Positions 1 through 8,171 of a stretch of 64,000 bases of DNA are shown one piece after another. A model generated the notes under the pieces. The model was not told the DNA's origin. It saw only the letters and a program-made list of their open reading frames with translations, and ran no database searches. This DNA comes from Acetobacter nitrogenifigens DSM 23921 = NBRC 105050. GTDB taxonomy: Bacteria > Pseudomonadota > Alphaproteobacteria > Acetobacterales > Acetobacteraceae. Position numbers and translations under genes: made by a program. The stretch is taken from the NCBI RefSeq assembly GCF_000429165.1, contig NZ_AUBI01000004.1:248001-312000 (forward strand). Direction: 5' to 3'. Positions within the stretch are counted from its first letter, which is position 1, and each line of letters opens with the position of its first letter.

Positions 1-2111
1 TCCAGTGCACGGCGCGCCTGCCCCAGACGCTTCGCCGCGACGTCGGCCTCCGCCAGCCGCGCGCCCCACTCTGCACGCAAGGCGTCGTCAGCGGCGAGCG
101 GCAAGGCTTTCTCAAGTGCCGAGGCCGCCTGCCCCGGAAGGCCGATCGTCTGCAGTTGCGTCGCCAGACCAGCCAGAATACGCCCCTTCACAACGGTGTC
201 GGGAATCTGATCGATGTGGCTTTCGACAAGTGCGACCGAATCTATAACGTCATTCGTTCCGGTATTCGCTCCATGATCTGAAGCTCTGGTCAGGTTATCC
301 AGTATCGCCTCGACCTGCGACGAATCCGGCGAACGCTGGTCGGGGAAAACACTCTCCATGTCATCGATCGCGTGCAACGCCTCGCGCCACGAGCCAGCCT
401 GCATGAGTGCGGCGATCTGAGCTTTGCGAACATCGAGCTCCCGTCCGACCAGACGGGCCTGTAGGAGAAGGCCACTATACGCTTTCGCCGCCTCGGCAGG
501 AGAGATACGCTGCAACTGCAGCTTGAGTCCGATCGACTGCTCGCGTCCCAATTCCGCCTGCCTGTCGTCACGACGAGCAGCCAGACGTTCGAACGCCGCA
601 AGCGCTCCCTGCCTGTCTCCGCGCCTCAACAACAGAAATGCGCGAGCCGGATCGAACGCCGGATCCGAAGGCAATTCGCCAAGAGCCCCAAGATCGCCGT
701 CCGAGCCGTTCTGAGCGATGAATGTCGCCGCTTCAGGTTGCAGTTGCTCCCGCAGAGGCTGTGGATACGTCTTAAGGCGCGGGTATCCGACAGCAAGCAG
801 CGCCGCCGCTCTGGCGCGATCTCCACCAGCACGAGCAAGATAGAGGCCACGCCAGAAACTTCCGCTTTCGCGAGGATCAGGCTGCTCCAGTGCGCCCGCC
901 GCCTGCGTATCGCCGCTCAGCAGCGCCGCTGCGGCTGCAAGCAGCATCACGCCAGGACGACCTGCGAGCGCCGGTTCGTCCTTGACTGCGGTGTCCACGA
1001 TGGAACGCGCGGTCTTCGCATCCCCCATGGCGAAGGCCGCCCGCGCTGCTGCAAGCCTCGGTTCGCCACGCCCCTCAGGCGAAGCAAGCGCTGCCTGCGT
1101 CCAACGTCGCCGAAAATCCTCGCGCAAAGCGGCCGGCGTCAGGGGCCGTAGCCCCAGCCATGACCAATCGACGTCGTCATCGGCAAGAGAGGATGAACTC
1201 GCATTGACGACAGGCGCCGAATTTTGCCCCACGGCATCGACAAATGGACCGCCCGCTCCACTGCGCACGTTGATCCTGTCTGACTCGACAGCAAACACCA
1301 CGCCTTGAGCGGCGGGCCAGATTTCGTAACCGACGTGGCGCCGGAATGTCGTCCCGCCAGACACCTCCTCCGCCGATGTCCCGATTTGCAATCGCGCACC
1401 GGAAGACGGGTCTGCGAGCGCGATTACCCGCCCCGCCTTCGGCATTGGATACAGGACGCCACCGTCTTTCTGCTCCGGCGTAATCGATGGCGCCTGACGC
1501 GGGCGTCCGCTCACGTCCTCAGCCGCGAGGACCCACCCGCCGGGCGCTTTGCTTAAACTCAACGAACCCTGCACGCTGGCTGGTACGGTGATAATGGCGC
1601 TATCGCCCAGAAGATGCACGCTGAGAGCCGAAAACGGCCCTGAGTCGCGCAAAGCGGCCGCATCCATCGCTACCGCATGATCCGCGACGATCACGAAGGT
1701 TTTCCGCGACCAAAATCCGGCGACGCCCGTCTTGTCGCCCAAAGGCAGAAATATTTTGGTTACGGCGGGCGACGTTTTTTCGGTCGTCGCGCCAGACGCC
1801 GCCCCTGCATCCGGGTTTGCTGGAGAAGGCGCGCCGGGACGCGAGGCATTATCCGGAAGTGTTGCGGGAGCTTGGACAGTCGCCGGAGCCGCCGCCCCAT
1901 CGGCCGCTGGCGTGACGAGATTTTGTCTCCAGCCGGCCGGCAGCCCTCCCGCTTCCACGTGAGTTGGCGAAGTCGATGCAGGCGCGGCGGCAGGATGAAC
2001 CTTCTTGTGCTCTCCGGCAGACGCGGCGCCGGAGCCGCTTGCGGCGTCCGCCGTCAAGCTCCACCCGCAAGCCGTCGCGATCGAAAGCGCCAAAGATAAT
2101 CTTATCCGCAC
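1..2111 (-). CDS. Secreted helical-repeat (TPR-like) protein of the flagellar cluster, partial at left edge
   Basis: An open frame of at least 703 residues begins at a GTG at 2111 and has no stop before the window edge, so the C-terminus is missing. The start is chosen because AGGAA lies about five bases upstream and an export signal follows directly (RIRLSLALSIATACGW, then Ala-rich). Residues about 25-100 are Ala/Pro-rich low complexity. The middle shows a beta-rich part with alternating hydrophobics. From about residue 400 it becomes Ala/Leu-rich paired helices (for example GDAKTARSIVDTAVK and GDRQGALAAFERL), a TPR-like pattern. It lies downstream of motE on the same strand, the position where alphaproteobacterial flagellar operons carry accessory motor genes. 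A periplasmic role around the motor is inference; I do not recognise a named family. Confidence 0.7.
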   Translation of the reverse strand, partial: MRIRLSLALSIATACGWSLTADAASGSGAASAGEHKKVHPAAAPASTSPTHVEAGGLPAGWRQNLVTPAADGAAAPATVQAPATLPDNASRPGAPSPANPDAGAASGATTEKTSPAVTKIFLPLGDKTGVAGFWSRKTFVIVADHAVAMDAAALRDSGPFSALSVHLLGDSAIITVPASVQGSLSLSKAPGGWVLAAEDVSGRPRQAPSITPEQKDGGVLYPMPKAGRVIALADPSSGARLQIGTSAEEVSGGTTFRRHVGYEIWPAAQGVVFAVESDRINVRSGAGGPFVDAVGQNSAPVVNASSSSLADDDVDWSWLGLRPLTPAALREDFRRRWTQAALASPEGRGEPRLAAARAAFAMGDAKTARSIVDTAVKDEPALAGRPGVMLLAAAAALLSGDTQAAGALEQPDPRESGSFWRGLYLARAGGDRARAAALLAVGYPRLKTYPQPLREQLQPEAATFIAQNGSDGDLGALGELPSDPAFDPARAFLLLRRGDRQGALAAFERLAARRDDRQAELGREQSIGLKLQLQRISPAEAAKAYSGLLLQARLVGRELDVRKAQIAALMQAGSWREALHAIDDMESVFPDQRSPDSSQVEAILDNLTRASDHGANTGTNDVIDSVALVESHIDQIPDTVVKGRILAGLATQLQTIGLPGQAASALEKALPLAADDALRAEWGARLAEADVAAKRLGQARRAL

Positions 2112-2205
2112 ACCAAATTCCTGAATTGCGGCCAAACAGTCGCTCGAACCAGCTCGGCGCAAATGAACCAATAAAATAATTTACAAACCGAATTGAGAAT
2201 TTTCG

Positions 2206-2967
2206 CTAGCCACTCTCTCCGGACCTGACCATCACACGGCGAGGAAACAGCCCCGCAAGGGCCTGCGTCGTCGTCGTGGCGCGCTCTGGAGACATCCCGG
2301 CGAGAATAGCCGACGCTTTCCTGGGATTCATCTTGCCCATCACCGGGACGAGCACCTGCAGGTCAAGAACATTGAAAATCGACGCCGCGTCGCGAGGAGC
2401 CATCGCCTCATATATTTTAACCAACCTATCGATATCGCCGTCGCTCAGGCGTTTTTCATCTTGCCCCTTCTTCTGCAGCGTCGATTGTTCCTGATCATAT
2501 CGCTTAAGCCTTGACTCGAGCGCCTCCCGCGAAGTTTCAAGCGCCTGCTTCATTTCATCAAGACTTCTGGCTTCTTCCTTAAGCTCCTGATCACGTTGCG
2601 CGACGTCCGCAATGAGCGTCTGCCTGCGATCCTCGGCCCTGTGGTCAATGTCCAGAGAAGGATCGCTCGTCTGCCCGACGCAGGGAGTGTCTTTAGAACA
2701 GACATCGTTCGCTGCGGCGCTCGCCGCCCCCTGCTCCGGAACTGCGTTAGCGGGCGGCGCCGAACCGGATTGCGCGTTCTTTGGCGTCGCCGACGCCGGA
2801 AGCGCCAGAGCATCGCTGACAAGGCTGACGCTGGCGTCCTCGACGCCCGGCGTCAGGAGCGACGAAGCCAACACATACAGCTTCATCGCCAGCAACCCAC
2901 CCATGAGCCCGGACGACAGTTGAAACAGACGTTGAAAGGATAGCCTTGGCGGCATAGAGCGGCTCAT
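2206..2967 (-). CDS. motE: MotE-type flagellar motor accessory protein (MgtE intracellular N-domain fold)
   Basis: This 253-residue protein has one N-terminal membrane segment (about residues 13-33), an acidic/Ala-rich linker, a coiled coil (about 125-185, with EARSLDEMKQALETSREALE) and a C-terminal helical domain (about 185-245) with KIYEAMAPRDAASIFNVLD and KMNPRKASAILAGM. That last pattern is typical of the MgtE_N-like domain found in MotE, the periplasmic chaperone of MotC in rhizobial motors. The ATG at 2967 overlaps the stop of the upstream gene (ATGA), so the two are translationally coupled. An ATG four codons in is an alternative start. The family assignment is good; the exact motor role in acetic acid bacteria is inferred from context. 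Confidence 0.75.
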   Translation of the reverse strand: MSRSMPPRLSFQRLFQLSSGLMGGLLAMKLYVLASSLLTPGVEDASVSLVSDALALPASATPKNAQSGSAPPANAVPEQGAASAAANDVCSKDTPCVGQTSDPSLDIDHRAEDRRQTLIADVAQRDQELKEEARSLDEMKQALETSREALESRLKRYDQEQSTLQKKGQDEKRLSDGDIDRLVKIYEAMAPRDAASIFNVLDLQVLVPVMGKMNPRKASAILAGMSPERATTTTQALAGLFPRRVMVRSGESG

Positions 2968-3470
2968 CCCATTCGCAGCACACGAAGCAAATCCTGCTCC
3001 GCTGCAGTCCGAACACGTGACCTCTGCTCATAGGGACGCGGCGGGGCCGCCCTTGGCTCAACGCTTACGGAATATCCATCGACGTCCGCTTTCCCGGCCG
3101 CCGGAAGCTGCCGGGTTTCACCTGAGGTCGGACGCGCCTCCGAGCGCTCTCCTTGCCGGATCAGACCATCGAGACGCCCCGCTATGGCGTCGCCTTTCTC
3201 CGCCAACGCCTCAAGCTCAGCCTGCAACAGCTTGGATTGATCAATCATACGGCTGAGGGCGCGACCACTGACGTCGCTCGCACGCTTCAACTTCTCGACC
3301 CCGTCTTCAGCCCGATGACCGCTTGCATCCAGGCGGGCGACGAGATCAACCAGTTCCTGCCGGTCGCGTCTCAAAACCGCAAGCGCTCGACCGAGATGGA
3401 TACTGTAAAATATTCCCAGCGCCAGCAGGATCGAGAGAAAAATTTCGATAGCGTATTGGATCGCCGTCAT
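2964..3470 (-). CDS. DUF6468-like single-pass membrane coiled-coil protein, flagellar operon
   Basis: The protein has 168 residues. The ATG at 3470 is preceded by GGAGAATGAG, which fixes the start although the frame stays open further upstream into fliM. A membrane helix occupies about residues 5-25 (IEIFLSILLALGIFYSIHLG). A long predicted coiled coil follows (about 30-115), then a Pro/Arg-rich tail. There is no enzymatic motif. Genes of this shape (DUF6468) sit between fliM and motE in many alphaproteobacterial flagellar operons, and both neighbours fit here. It begins 13 bases after the fliM stop and overlaps motE by four bases. Function is unknown; a structural role at the flagellar base is inference. 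Confidence 0.7.
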   Translation of the reverse strand: MTAIQYAIEIFLSILLALGIFYSIHLGRALAVLRRDRQELVDLVARLDASGHRAEDGVEKLKRASDVSGRALSRMIDQSKLLQAELEALAEKGDAIAGRLDGLIRQGERSEARPTSGETRQLPAAGKADVDGYSVSVEPRAAPPRPYEQRSRVRTAAEQDLLRVLRMG

Positions 3471-3483
3471 CTCATTCTCCCCC

Positions 3484-4605
3484 TCAGGAATACAAATTAT
3501 CGGAGTTTTCGATAAGCGTACGCGCGCCGAGAAGATCTTCCTCGATCTTGACCGCGATGCTCTCTTTCTTCCTGCCCAGACGGCCGGTGAACATGGGTAT
3601 CTCGCCGCACCGCAGTTTGACCGGTTGGCCGGGTCGCTGATCAAGAACGATGAGCGCCCCCTCCCGCAAGGCTATGACTTCGGACAATTTCATCGTCTGT
3701 TCTGACAGAACCGCCTCCAATTCGACATCGGTGCCTCGCAGTTCCGCGCCCAGATGGGTCTCCCATATGGAGTCCCGACCGAATTTCTCACCCATGAACT
3801 GCTGCAACAGAAGATCGCGGACTGGCTCCAGAGTCGCATACGGCAATAAAACGTCGATATTGCCGCCCCTGTCGTCCATTTCGACGCGCATGCGCGCTAC
3901 GAACACGGCGTTCGACGACCGGGAAATAGCCGCGAAACGCGAATTGACCTCAAGTCTTTCAAATTTGAAATTTATCGCGCATATCGGGTTAAAACCAGAC
4001 GAAAGGTCGGACAGAATAAGCCTGACCATCTTCTCGATGAGCGCACGCTCGATCGTAGTATGCACGCGCCCTTCCACGTTGAGGGGACGCGCATTGCCGC
4101 CCCCGCCGAGAAGCACGTCGACCATCGAATAGGTCAGAGACGAATCGACGACCATCAATCCGTAATTTTCCCATTCCTCCGCCTTGAAAACCGCGAAGAC
4201 GCAAGACGCCGGTATGCCATTGAGATAATCGCCGAACCGCATCGAGTTGATGCCGTCTATGGAAACCTCGACATTGTCATTTGTAAAATTTCTCAAACTC
4301 GTCGACACGATGCGCATCAGACGATCAAATACGACCTCAAGCATGGGCAGGCGTTCGTAGGTCACCAAACCAGAGCCTATGACGCGCTCCAACCCGCCAA
4401 CACTACCGCTATCCTCAGAACCGAAAGCATTTCCCAGAATGCTGTCGATTTCCGACTGATCGAGAATATGATCGTCATCGGAAGCGCTTGCGTCTTCAAA
4501 CGCCGCCCCTCCATAAGCAGCGCCACCGGCGGTCAGATCTCGCAGGGACGCGGTCGGACCGGGGCGCGGGATTCCGCCGCCAGGTTCTTCGCCAGAGTCG
4601 GTCAT
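3484..4605 (-). CDS. fliM: Flagellar motor switch protein FliM
   Basis: FliM forms the C-ring of the flagellar basal body with FliG and FliN, and binds phospho-CheY to switch rotation. This copy has 373 residues, with a longer Gly/Ala-rich leader than usual. The CheY-binding peptide is visible as ILDQSEIDSILG (about residues 47-58), matching the usual LSQ-EID-LL pattern. The middle CheC-like domain follows (about 80-270, with SLRNFTNDNVEVSID). The C-terminal SpoA/FliN-like domain is about 290-370, with VKLRCGEIPMFTGRLGRK near its end. The start at 4605 is chosen because its ATG overlaps the fliL stop (ATGA), implying translational coupling. It sits in a minus-strand operon headed by fliL. Confidence 0.95.
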   Translation of the reverse strand: MTDSGEEPGGGIPRPGPTASLRDLTAGGAAYGGAAFEDASASDDDHILDQSEIDSILGNAFGSEDSGSVGGLERVIGSGLVTYERLPMLEVVFDRLMRIVSTSLRNFTNDNVEVSIDGINSMRFGDYLNGIPASCVFAVFKAEEWENYGLMVVDSSLTYSMVDVLLGGGGNARPLNVEGRVHTTIERALIEKMVRLILSDLSSGFNPICAINFKFERLEVNSRFAAISRSSNAVFVARMRVEMDDRGGNIDVLLPYATLEPVRDLLLQQFMGEKFGRDSIWETHLGAELRGTDVELEAVLSEQTMKLSEVIALREGALIVLDQRPGQPVKLRCGEIPMFTGRLGRKKESIAVKIEEDLLGARTLIENSDNLYS

Positions 4606-5078
4606 TGCACGAGAAATTCCGTGAAGAGCAGGTCTCTGACTTCGATGGGCGCAAGTTGAACTGCGATACGCCCGAGCAGCGCCTCCCGCAGGCGATAAAC
4701 ACCGTTTCCGCTCAACTCCGCCTGGGTGCACTCATGCAGGTAGGACTGAAAAATGTTTTGTATCTGCGGCATCTGGGCGTCGACTGCCTCGTACGTTCCG
4801 CCCCGCACTTGCAACTTGGCCGAAATTTTTACGAACACCGGACGCCCGCCGCCCGTATCGAGATTGGACATCATCGTGGGAATATCGACAATAAATGGCT
4901 CGTCCTGAACCTTTTGGGCCGCCTGTCTGGGATGAGCGGCGCCGCGCGATTTGTAATAGTAGAATCCGCCCCCGAGTGCGGCCAGCAGAACCGCCGCGCC
5001 TGCCAAAAGCAGAATTTTTTTGCTCTTTTTCTCGGGCGCAGGCGCGTCCACGCCGTCCGTTTCAGCTTTGTCCGCCAT
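4602..5078 (-). CDS. fliL: Flagellar basal body-associated protein FliL
   Basis: FliL is an inner-membrane stator-associated protein that supports torque and the stability of the MotAB/rod connection. This one has 158 residues: a short charged cytoplasmic tail, one membrane helix (about residues 21-41, ILLLAGAAVLLAALGGGFYYY), then a periplasmic stomatin-like domain (about 65-158) ending in VRDLLFTEFLVQ, a typical FliL C-terminus. The ATG at 5078 has GGGGATCGA just upstream. A TTG 13 codons earlier lacks a good ribosome site and would add a basic leader not expected for FliL. It is the first visible gene of the operon and overlaps fliM by four bases. Confidence 0.93.
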   Translation of the reverse strand: MADKAETDGVDAPAPEKKSKKILLLAGAAVLLAALGGGFYYYKSRGAAHPRQAAQKVQDEPFIVDIPTMMSNLDTGGGRPVFVKISAKLQVRGGTYEAVDAQMPQIQNIFQSYLHECTQAELSGNGVYRLREALLGRIAVQLAPIEVRDLLFTEFLVQ

Positions 5079-5990
5079 TCGATCCCCGAACCACGCCGAG
5101 CGCGTTCCTCTCGACAAGAGATTTCACGCCACGGCACACTATGACCCCTACCCGACGAGACGCGCTACGAGAGACGCATCGACTACAGTCCCCCGGAATA
5201 TCTGCATCAGATGGTAATCGGTATCCTGTTAAGGCATCCCTAATTTCGGAGACAAACCGTCTGCCGGAAGGGTTCCATCAGTAAGACGCATCGACCGCGA
5301 AAGCCGTAACGCCCACGCGGAGAGAGGCATCGTCTCTCTTCAACAGGCGATCAAACGACCGCCTTACCCATGCTCTGATCTTGAGCAGCAGGAAGAAGCG
5401 GCGTCGCAAAACTGAAAACAAAAGCACGAACAACATATAGCCGGGCTTCAGGACGAATGTTCAAATGTTGTCCTGACTTGGGCCCGGCGCATCTCACGGG
5501 TCCACCCATCCTCTACGGCAGCATACGGGGATCACCGTTTTCCTGCCTTCAATAGTTAACACACACCGTCGAAATCAGATTATCGCTTATTGAAGAGCAT
5601 CGACACCCTTGCAGGTAAACTCTATTCGTTACTGACAAAAAAGTATTTTCCAAATAAATTAACCATCAATGGACTTTAAAATCGGCCTTTATGCCGCGCC
5701 AACACGAAAAGCGCGGTCGCATATCCGTCACGCTGAACAGACATCCCGAATGTCGTCAGACTGCGCCACGAGCACGCTGTGACATAAATTGTCGGAGGCA
5801 ATCACCTCAACCCATTCGATCGCAAGGCGGAACGCACACGCACAAACACAACTCGCGCAGCCAAATCTTGACTGCGCCTGTCGCTCGCAAACTCGACGCT
5901 TTGCCCGCCGGCCAGCGGGAAGCCCCCCTACAAAATCTCATCGTCGATTTCTTGAGGCTTCCGCCCCCCCCCCACGCTCTCGCCGAGGCG
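5079..5990. other. Long intergenic region upstream of fliL
   Basis: No convincing gene is seen in about 900 bases. The open frames here (for example on the plus strand from 5691) have the composition of antisense shadows and overlap the following gene. The region should hold the fliL operon promoter; I could not pick a sigma-28 or sigma-54 site with confidence. It contains a strong hairpin at 5440-5488, an AT-rich patch at about 5575-5690, and a run of ten C at 5964-5973 just past the stop of the next gene. Confidence 0.5.
5440..5488. repeat. Interrupted inverted repeat (hairpin)
   Basis: The arms are GCCGGGC-TT-CAGGAC (5440-5454) and GTCCTG-ACTTGG-GCCCGGC (5470-5488), giving 7 + 6 paired bases with an asymmetric internal bulge and a 15-base loop. 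No T-run follows on either strand, so a simple intrinsic terminator is unlikely. It could be part of an RNA leader, a small RNA or a REP-like element. Confidence 0.6.
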
Positions 5991-6566
5991 TCACTGCGGC
6001 TGGCTGTTCATCTCCTGCATCAACGCCTGCGTCCCCTCCGGATTGGCGCGAATCATCGCAACGTTCGCGGGATTGAGCTTTGGCGCCTGCCCGGACGCCT
6101 GCGCCTCCTGATTCGACATGATCGCGACAGTCATGCCGAACGCCGTCAATCCGAGTACAAAATCGCGCGGCGTGAACCCGTGCGCACTCAACACCGGTTG
6201 GATCCCCGGAACGGCGGAGACACGAGCGATCGTCGCGTCCAGGGAGAGCCGATCCGGCGGCGGTGGTTGCAAGCCGTTGGCGCGCAGGGACTGCACAGTG
6301 GCGTACATCCGGGGAATAAAATCCTTTGGCAGCGGATACCGCGCCGCTGTCTCGACATCGCGACGCATCGCCGCCATCTCGGCGGCGGAAGGCTGAGCCG
6401 GAGGCGTGGCCGCCTGAGACTGCGTCTCCTGCGCCAGCGCTGGTGTAGTGCGTAGAGCAAGCGCCCCAGCGCATAAACCCACTGCAACCAGCAACGATCC
6501 CGTCAGCCGCAGCCTCGTTCCGGTTCGCTTGCTCGAAGACGCACGAAGATAAGTCCAGTCACTCAT
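5991..6566 (-). CDS. Secreted protein of unknown function, coupled to M29 aminopeptidase
   Basis: The protein has 191 residues. The ATG at 6566 overlaps the stop of the aminopeptidase gene (ATGA). The N-terminus is basic (about residues 1-20), followed by a hydrophobic stretch (LTGSLLVAVGLCAGALAL) and an Ala cleavage site (PALA-QE, about 46), so it is probably exported. The mature part is helical with AAMRRDVETAARYPLPKDFI and repeated Pro-rich turns (LQPPPPDRLSL). It has no cysteines in a redox arrangement and no catalytic motif I recognise. The gene pairing suggests co-translation with the peptidase, but a functional link is not shown. Confidence 0.6.
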   Translation of the reverse strand: MSDWTYLRASSSKRTGTRLRLTGSLLVAVGLCAGALALRTTPALAQETQSQAATPPAQPSAAEMAAMRRDVETAARYPLPKDFIPRMYATVQSLRANGLQPPPPDRLSLDATIARVSAVPGIQPVLSAHGFTPRDFVLGLTAFGMTVAIMSNQEAQASGQAPKLNPANVAMIRANPEGTQALMQEMNSQPQ

Positions 6567-7822
6567 GCTGCAGCCACCCACTCTCCATGTCGCATCAACG
6601 GCGCCGCGCCGCCTGCATCGTCCAGTCCATCCACGTCGATTTCGCCAGAGCCGATCATCCAGTCGATGTGGATCAGGCTGCCGTTCGCCCCACGCTCGGC
6701 AAGTTGCTCCGGGCTTTGCCCGTGTCCGTCGACAAGACATTCGGTATAGGCCTGCCCCAGCGCGATATGGCTGGACGCATTTTCGTCGAACAGCGTGTTC
6801 TGGAACAGCAAACCGCTCTGGGAAATCGGTGAGGAGTGCGGCACCAGAGCGACTTCGCCCAGACGTCGTGCGCCCTCGTCCGTATCAAGGACCCGACTCA
6901 GCACGCTCTCGCCCTTCGACGCTCGCGCCGAGACGATACGCCCCGCCTCGAACGTCACTTCGATACCCTCGATCAGCGAGCCCTGATACGATAGCGGCTT
7001 GGTGCTGCGCACATATCCGTCGACGCGCATGCGGTGCGGCGTCGTGAACACCTCCTCGGTCGGAATGTTCGGATTGCAGACCACGCCATTTTTGGCGGCG
7101 TTCGAGCCCCCGGCCCACAGATGGCCGTCTGCGAGACCCACAGTGAGGTCCGTACCCGGCCCCGTAAAACGGAGCGCGGAGAAACGACGATCATTAAGAG
7201 CGGCGGCGCGCCGGTGAAGCTGCGCGTTATGCGCTGCCCAATCCGCGACCGGGTCGGCGCCGTTGACGCGAGACGCCGCGAAAATGGCGCGCCATAACTT
7301 CAGAACTGCCTCATCCTCCGGCTCTCCGGGGAAGACGAGCGCCGCCCAGGCGGGCGTCGCCGCCGCCACGATGTTCCAGTTCACGGCAAAGCTTGTGATG
7401 ATCTCCAGTGCCGGACGATTGGCCACCGACGCCGCACGGCTCGCGCGCGCTATCCGGTCCGGCTCCTGCCCGCTCAACAGACTCGGGTTGCCTCCCGTAA
7501 TCGCAAGCCGCGCGGCGCCGGAACGAAAGCCGTTGGCCATCCCCTCCGCGAGCCAGGTCGCGGCGACGTCAAACGTGTCGTCAGCCGCGTTGGCGTAACG
7601 CGCGAGCGTCGCCTCGTCGTCCGAATACATTGTGGTCACCAGCGACGCCCCGGCCTTGTAGGCATGCTCGGTGATGCGCCTGACCAAAGGAACCGCCTCA
7701 AGCGGCGCTGTGACGATCACCTGTTGTCCATGCGCGATGTTGAGCCCGACACTGACAGCGGCGCGGGCCAGACGGTCGACGCCCGCCGCGATTTCGGCGT
7801 CGGTGGATTGAGATGTGGCCAT
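6563..7822 (-). CDS. Aminopeptidase, M29 (AmpS / thermophilic) family
   Basis: This 419-residue protein has the usual length for M29 metallo-aminopeptidases, which release N-terminal residues using two Zn or Co ions in the cytoplasm. Family landmarks are visible: IPTEEVFTTPHR (about 250-261, metal-binding Glu), GEVALVP (about 320), the ASSHIALG segment with its His (about 350) and the IHIDWMIGS segment near the end (about 388-396) with His and Asp. There is no signal peptide. It starts at the ATG at 7822 and overlaps the downstream secreted protein by four bases. The biological substrate is unknown. Confidence 0.88.
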   Translation of the reverse strand: MATSQSTDAEIAAGVDRLARAAVSVGLNIAHGQQVIVTAPLEAVPLVRRITEHAYKAGASLVTTMYSDDEATLARYANAADDTFDVAATWLAEGMANGFRSGAARLAITGGNPSLLSGQEPDRIARASRAASVANRPALEIITSFAVNWNIVAAATPAWAALVFPGEPEDEAVLKLWRAIFAASRVNGADPVADWAAHNAQLHRRAAALNDRRFSALRFTGPGTDLTVGLADGHLWAGGSNAAKNGVVCNPNIPTEEVFTTPHRMRVDGYVRSTKPLSYQGSLIEGIEVTFEAGRIVSARASKGESVLSRVLDTDEGARRLGEVALVPHSSPISQSGLLFQNTLFDENASSHIALGQAYTECLVDGHGQSPEQLAERGANGSLIHIDWMIGSGEIDVDGLDDAGGAAPLMRHGEWVAAA

Positions 7823-8171
7823 ATAGTCAAGGCTCCGTATGCAGGCGAGAACACGCGATCGGCCGTGAAAGGCCGCCCGAGCGACACCTTCGAAGGGTAG
7901 GCCCCGCGAGCGGAAAAGGGCAAGTCCGCCCCAGATTCAGGATAGACCATTGAAACATCTTCAGCGCCACGTGGAGACGATTGCGCCCGGAGCGCAGTCG
8001 CACCCCGGACGTTGGCGCACGCCGAATAAGGCCATTGCCCGACACGTTGGACTGCACGCTAAAACGCCCAGCCAAAGGCTCTAGCGAGAAATTTGGCGAC
8101 AGTCATTGATAATGGTTCTTAATATCATGTAGACTTGCCACGCCCCCCAATATTTACGGTTCCCCCCTCGA
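7823..8171. other. Divergent intergenic region between aminopeptidase and TonB receptor
   Basis: No gene is seen in this roughly 350-base region. It separates two divergently transcribed genes and must hold both promoters. The only clear signal is the Fur-like AT-rich dyad at 8107-8127. Confidence 0.5.
8107..8127 (+). promoter_or_regulatory. Fur-like iron box
   Basis: The 21-base sequence TGATAATGGTTCTTAATATCA resembles the classical Fur consensus of GATAAT repeats and is an imperfect palindrome (outer TGAT...ATCA). It lies 45 bases before the ATG of the siderophore receptor, a normal place for iron repression. Alphaproteobacteria may use Irr or RirA instead, so the exact regulator is uncertain. 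Confidence 0.55.

Noticed and set aside
5964-5973. Run of ten C as a phase-variation tract
   Set aside because: It lies outside any coding or promoter position I can support, just past a stop codon.
5691-6455. 254-codon plus-strand frame
   Set aside because: Arg/His-rich, antisense to a real signal-peptide gene, and no ribosome site; a composition shadow of high-GC sequence.
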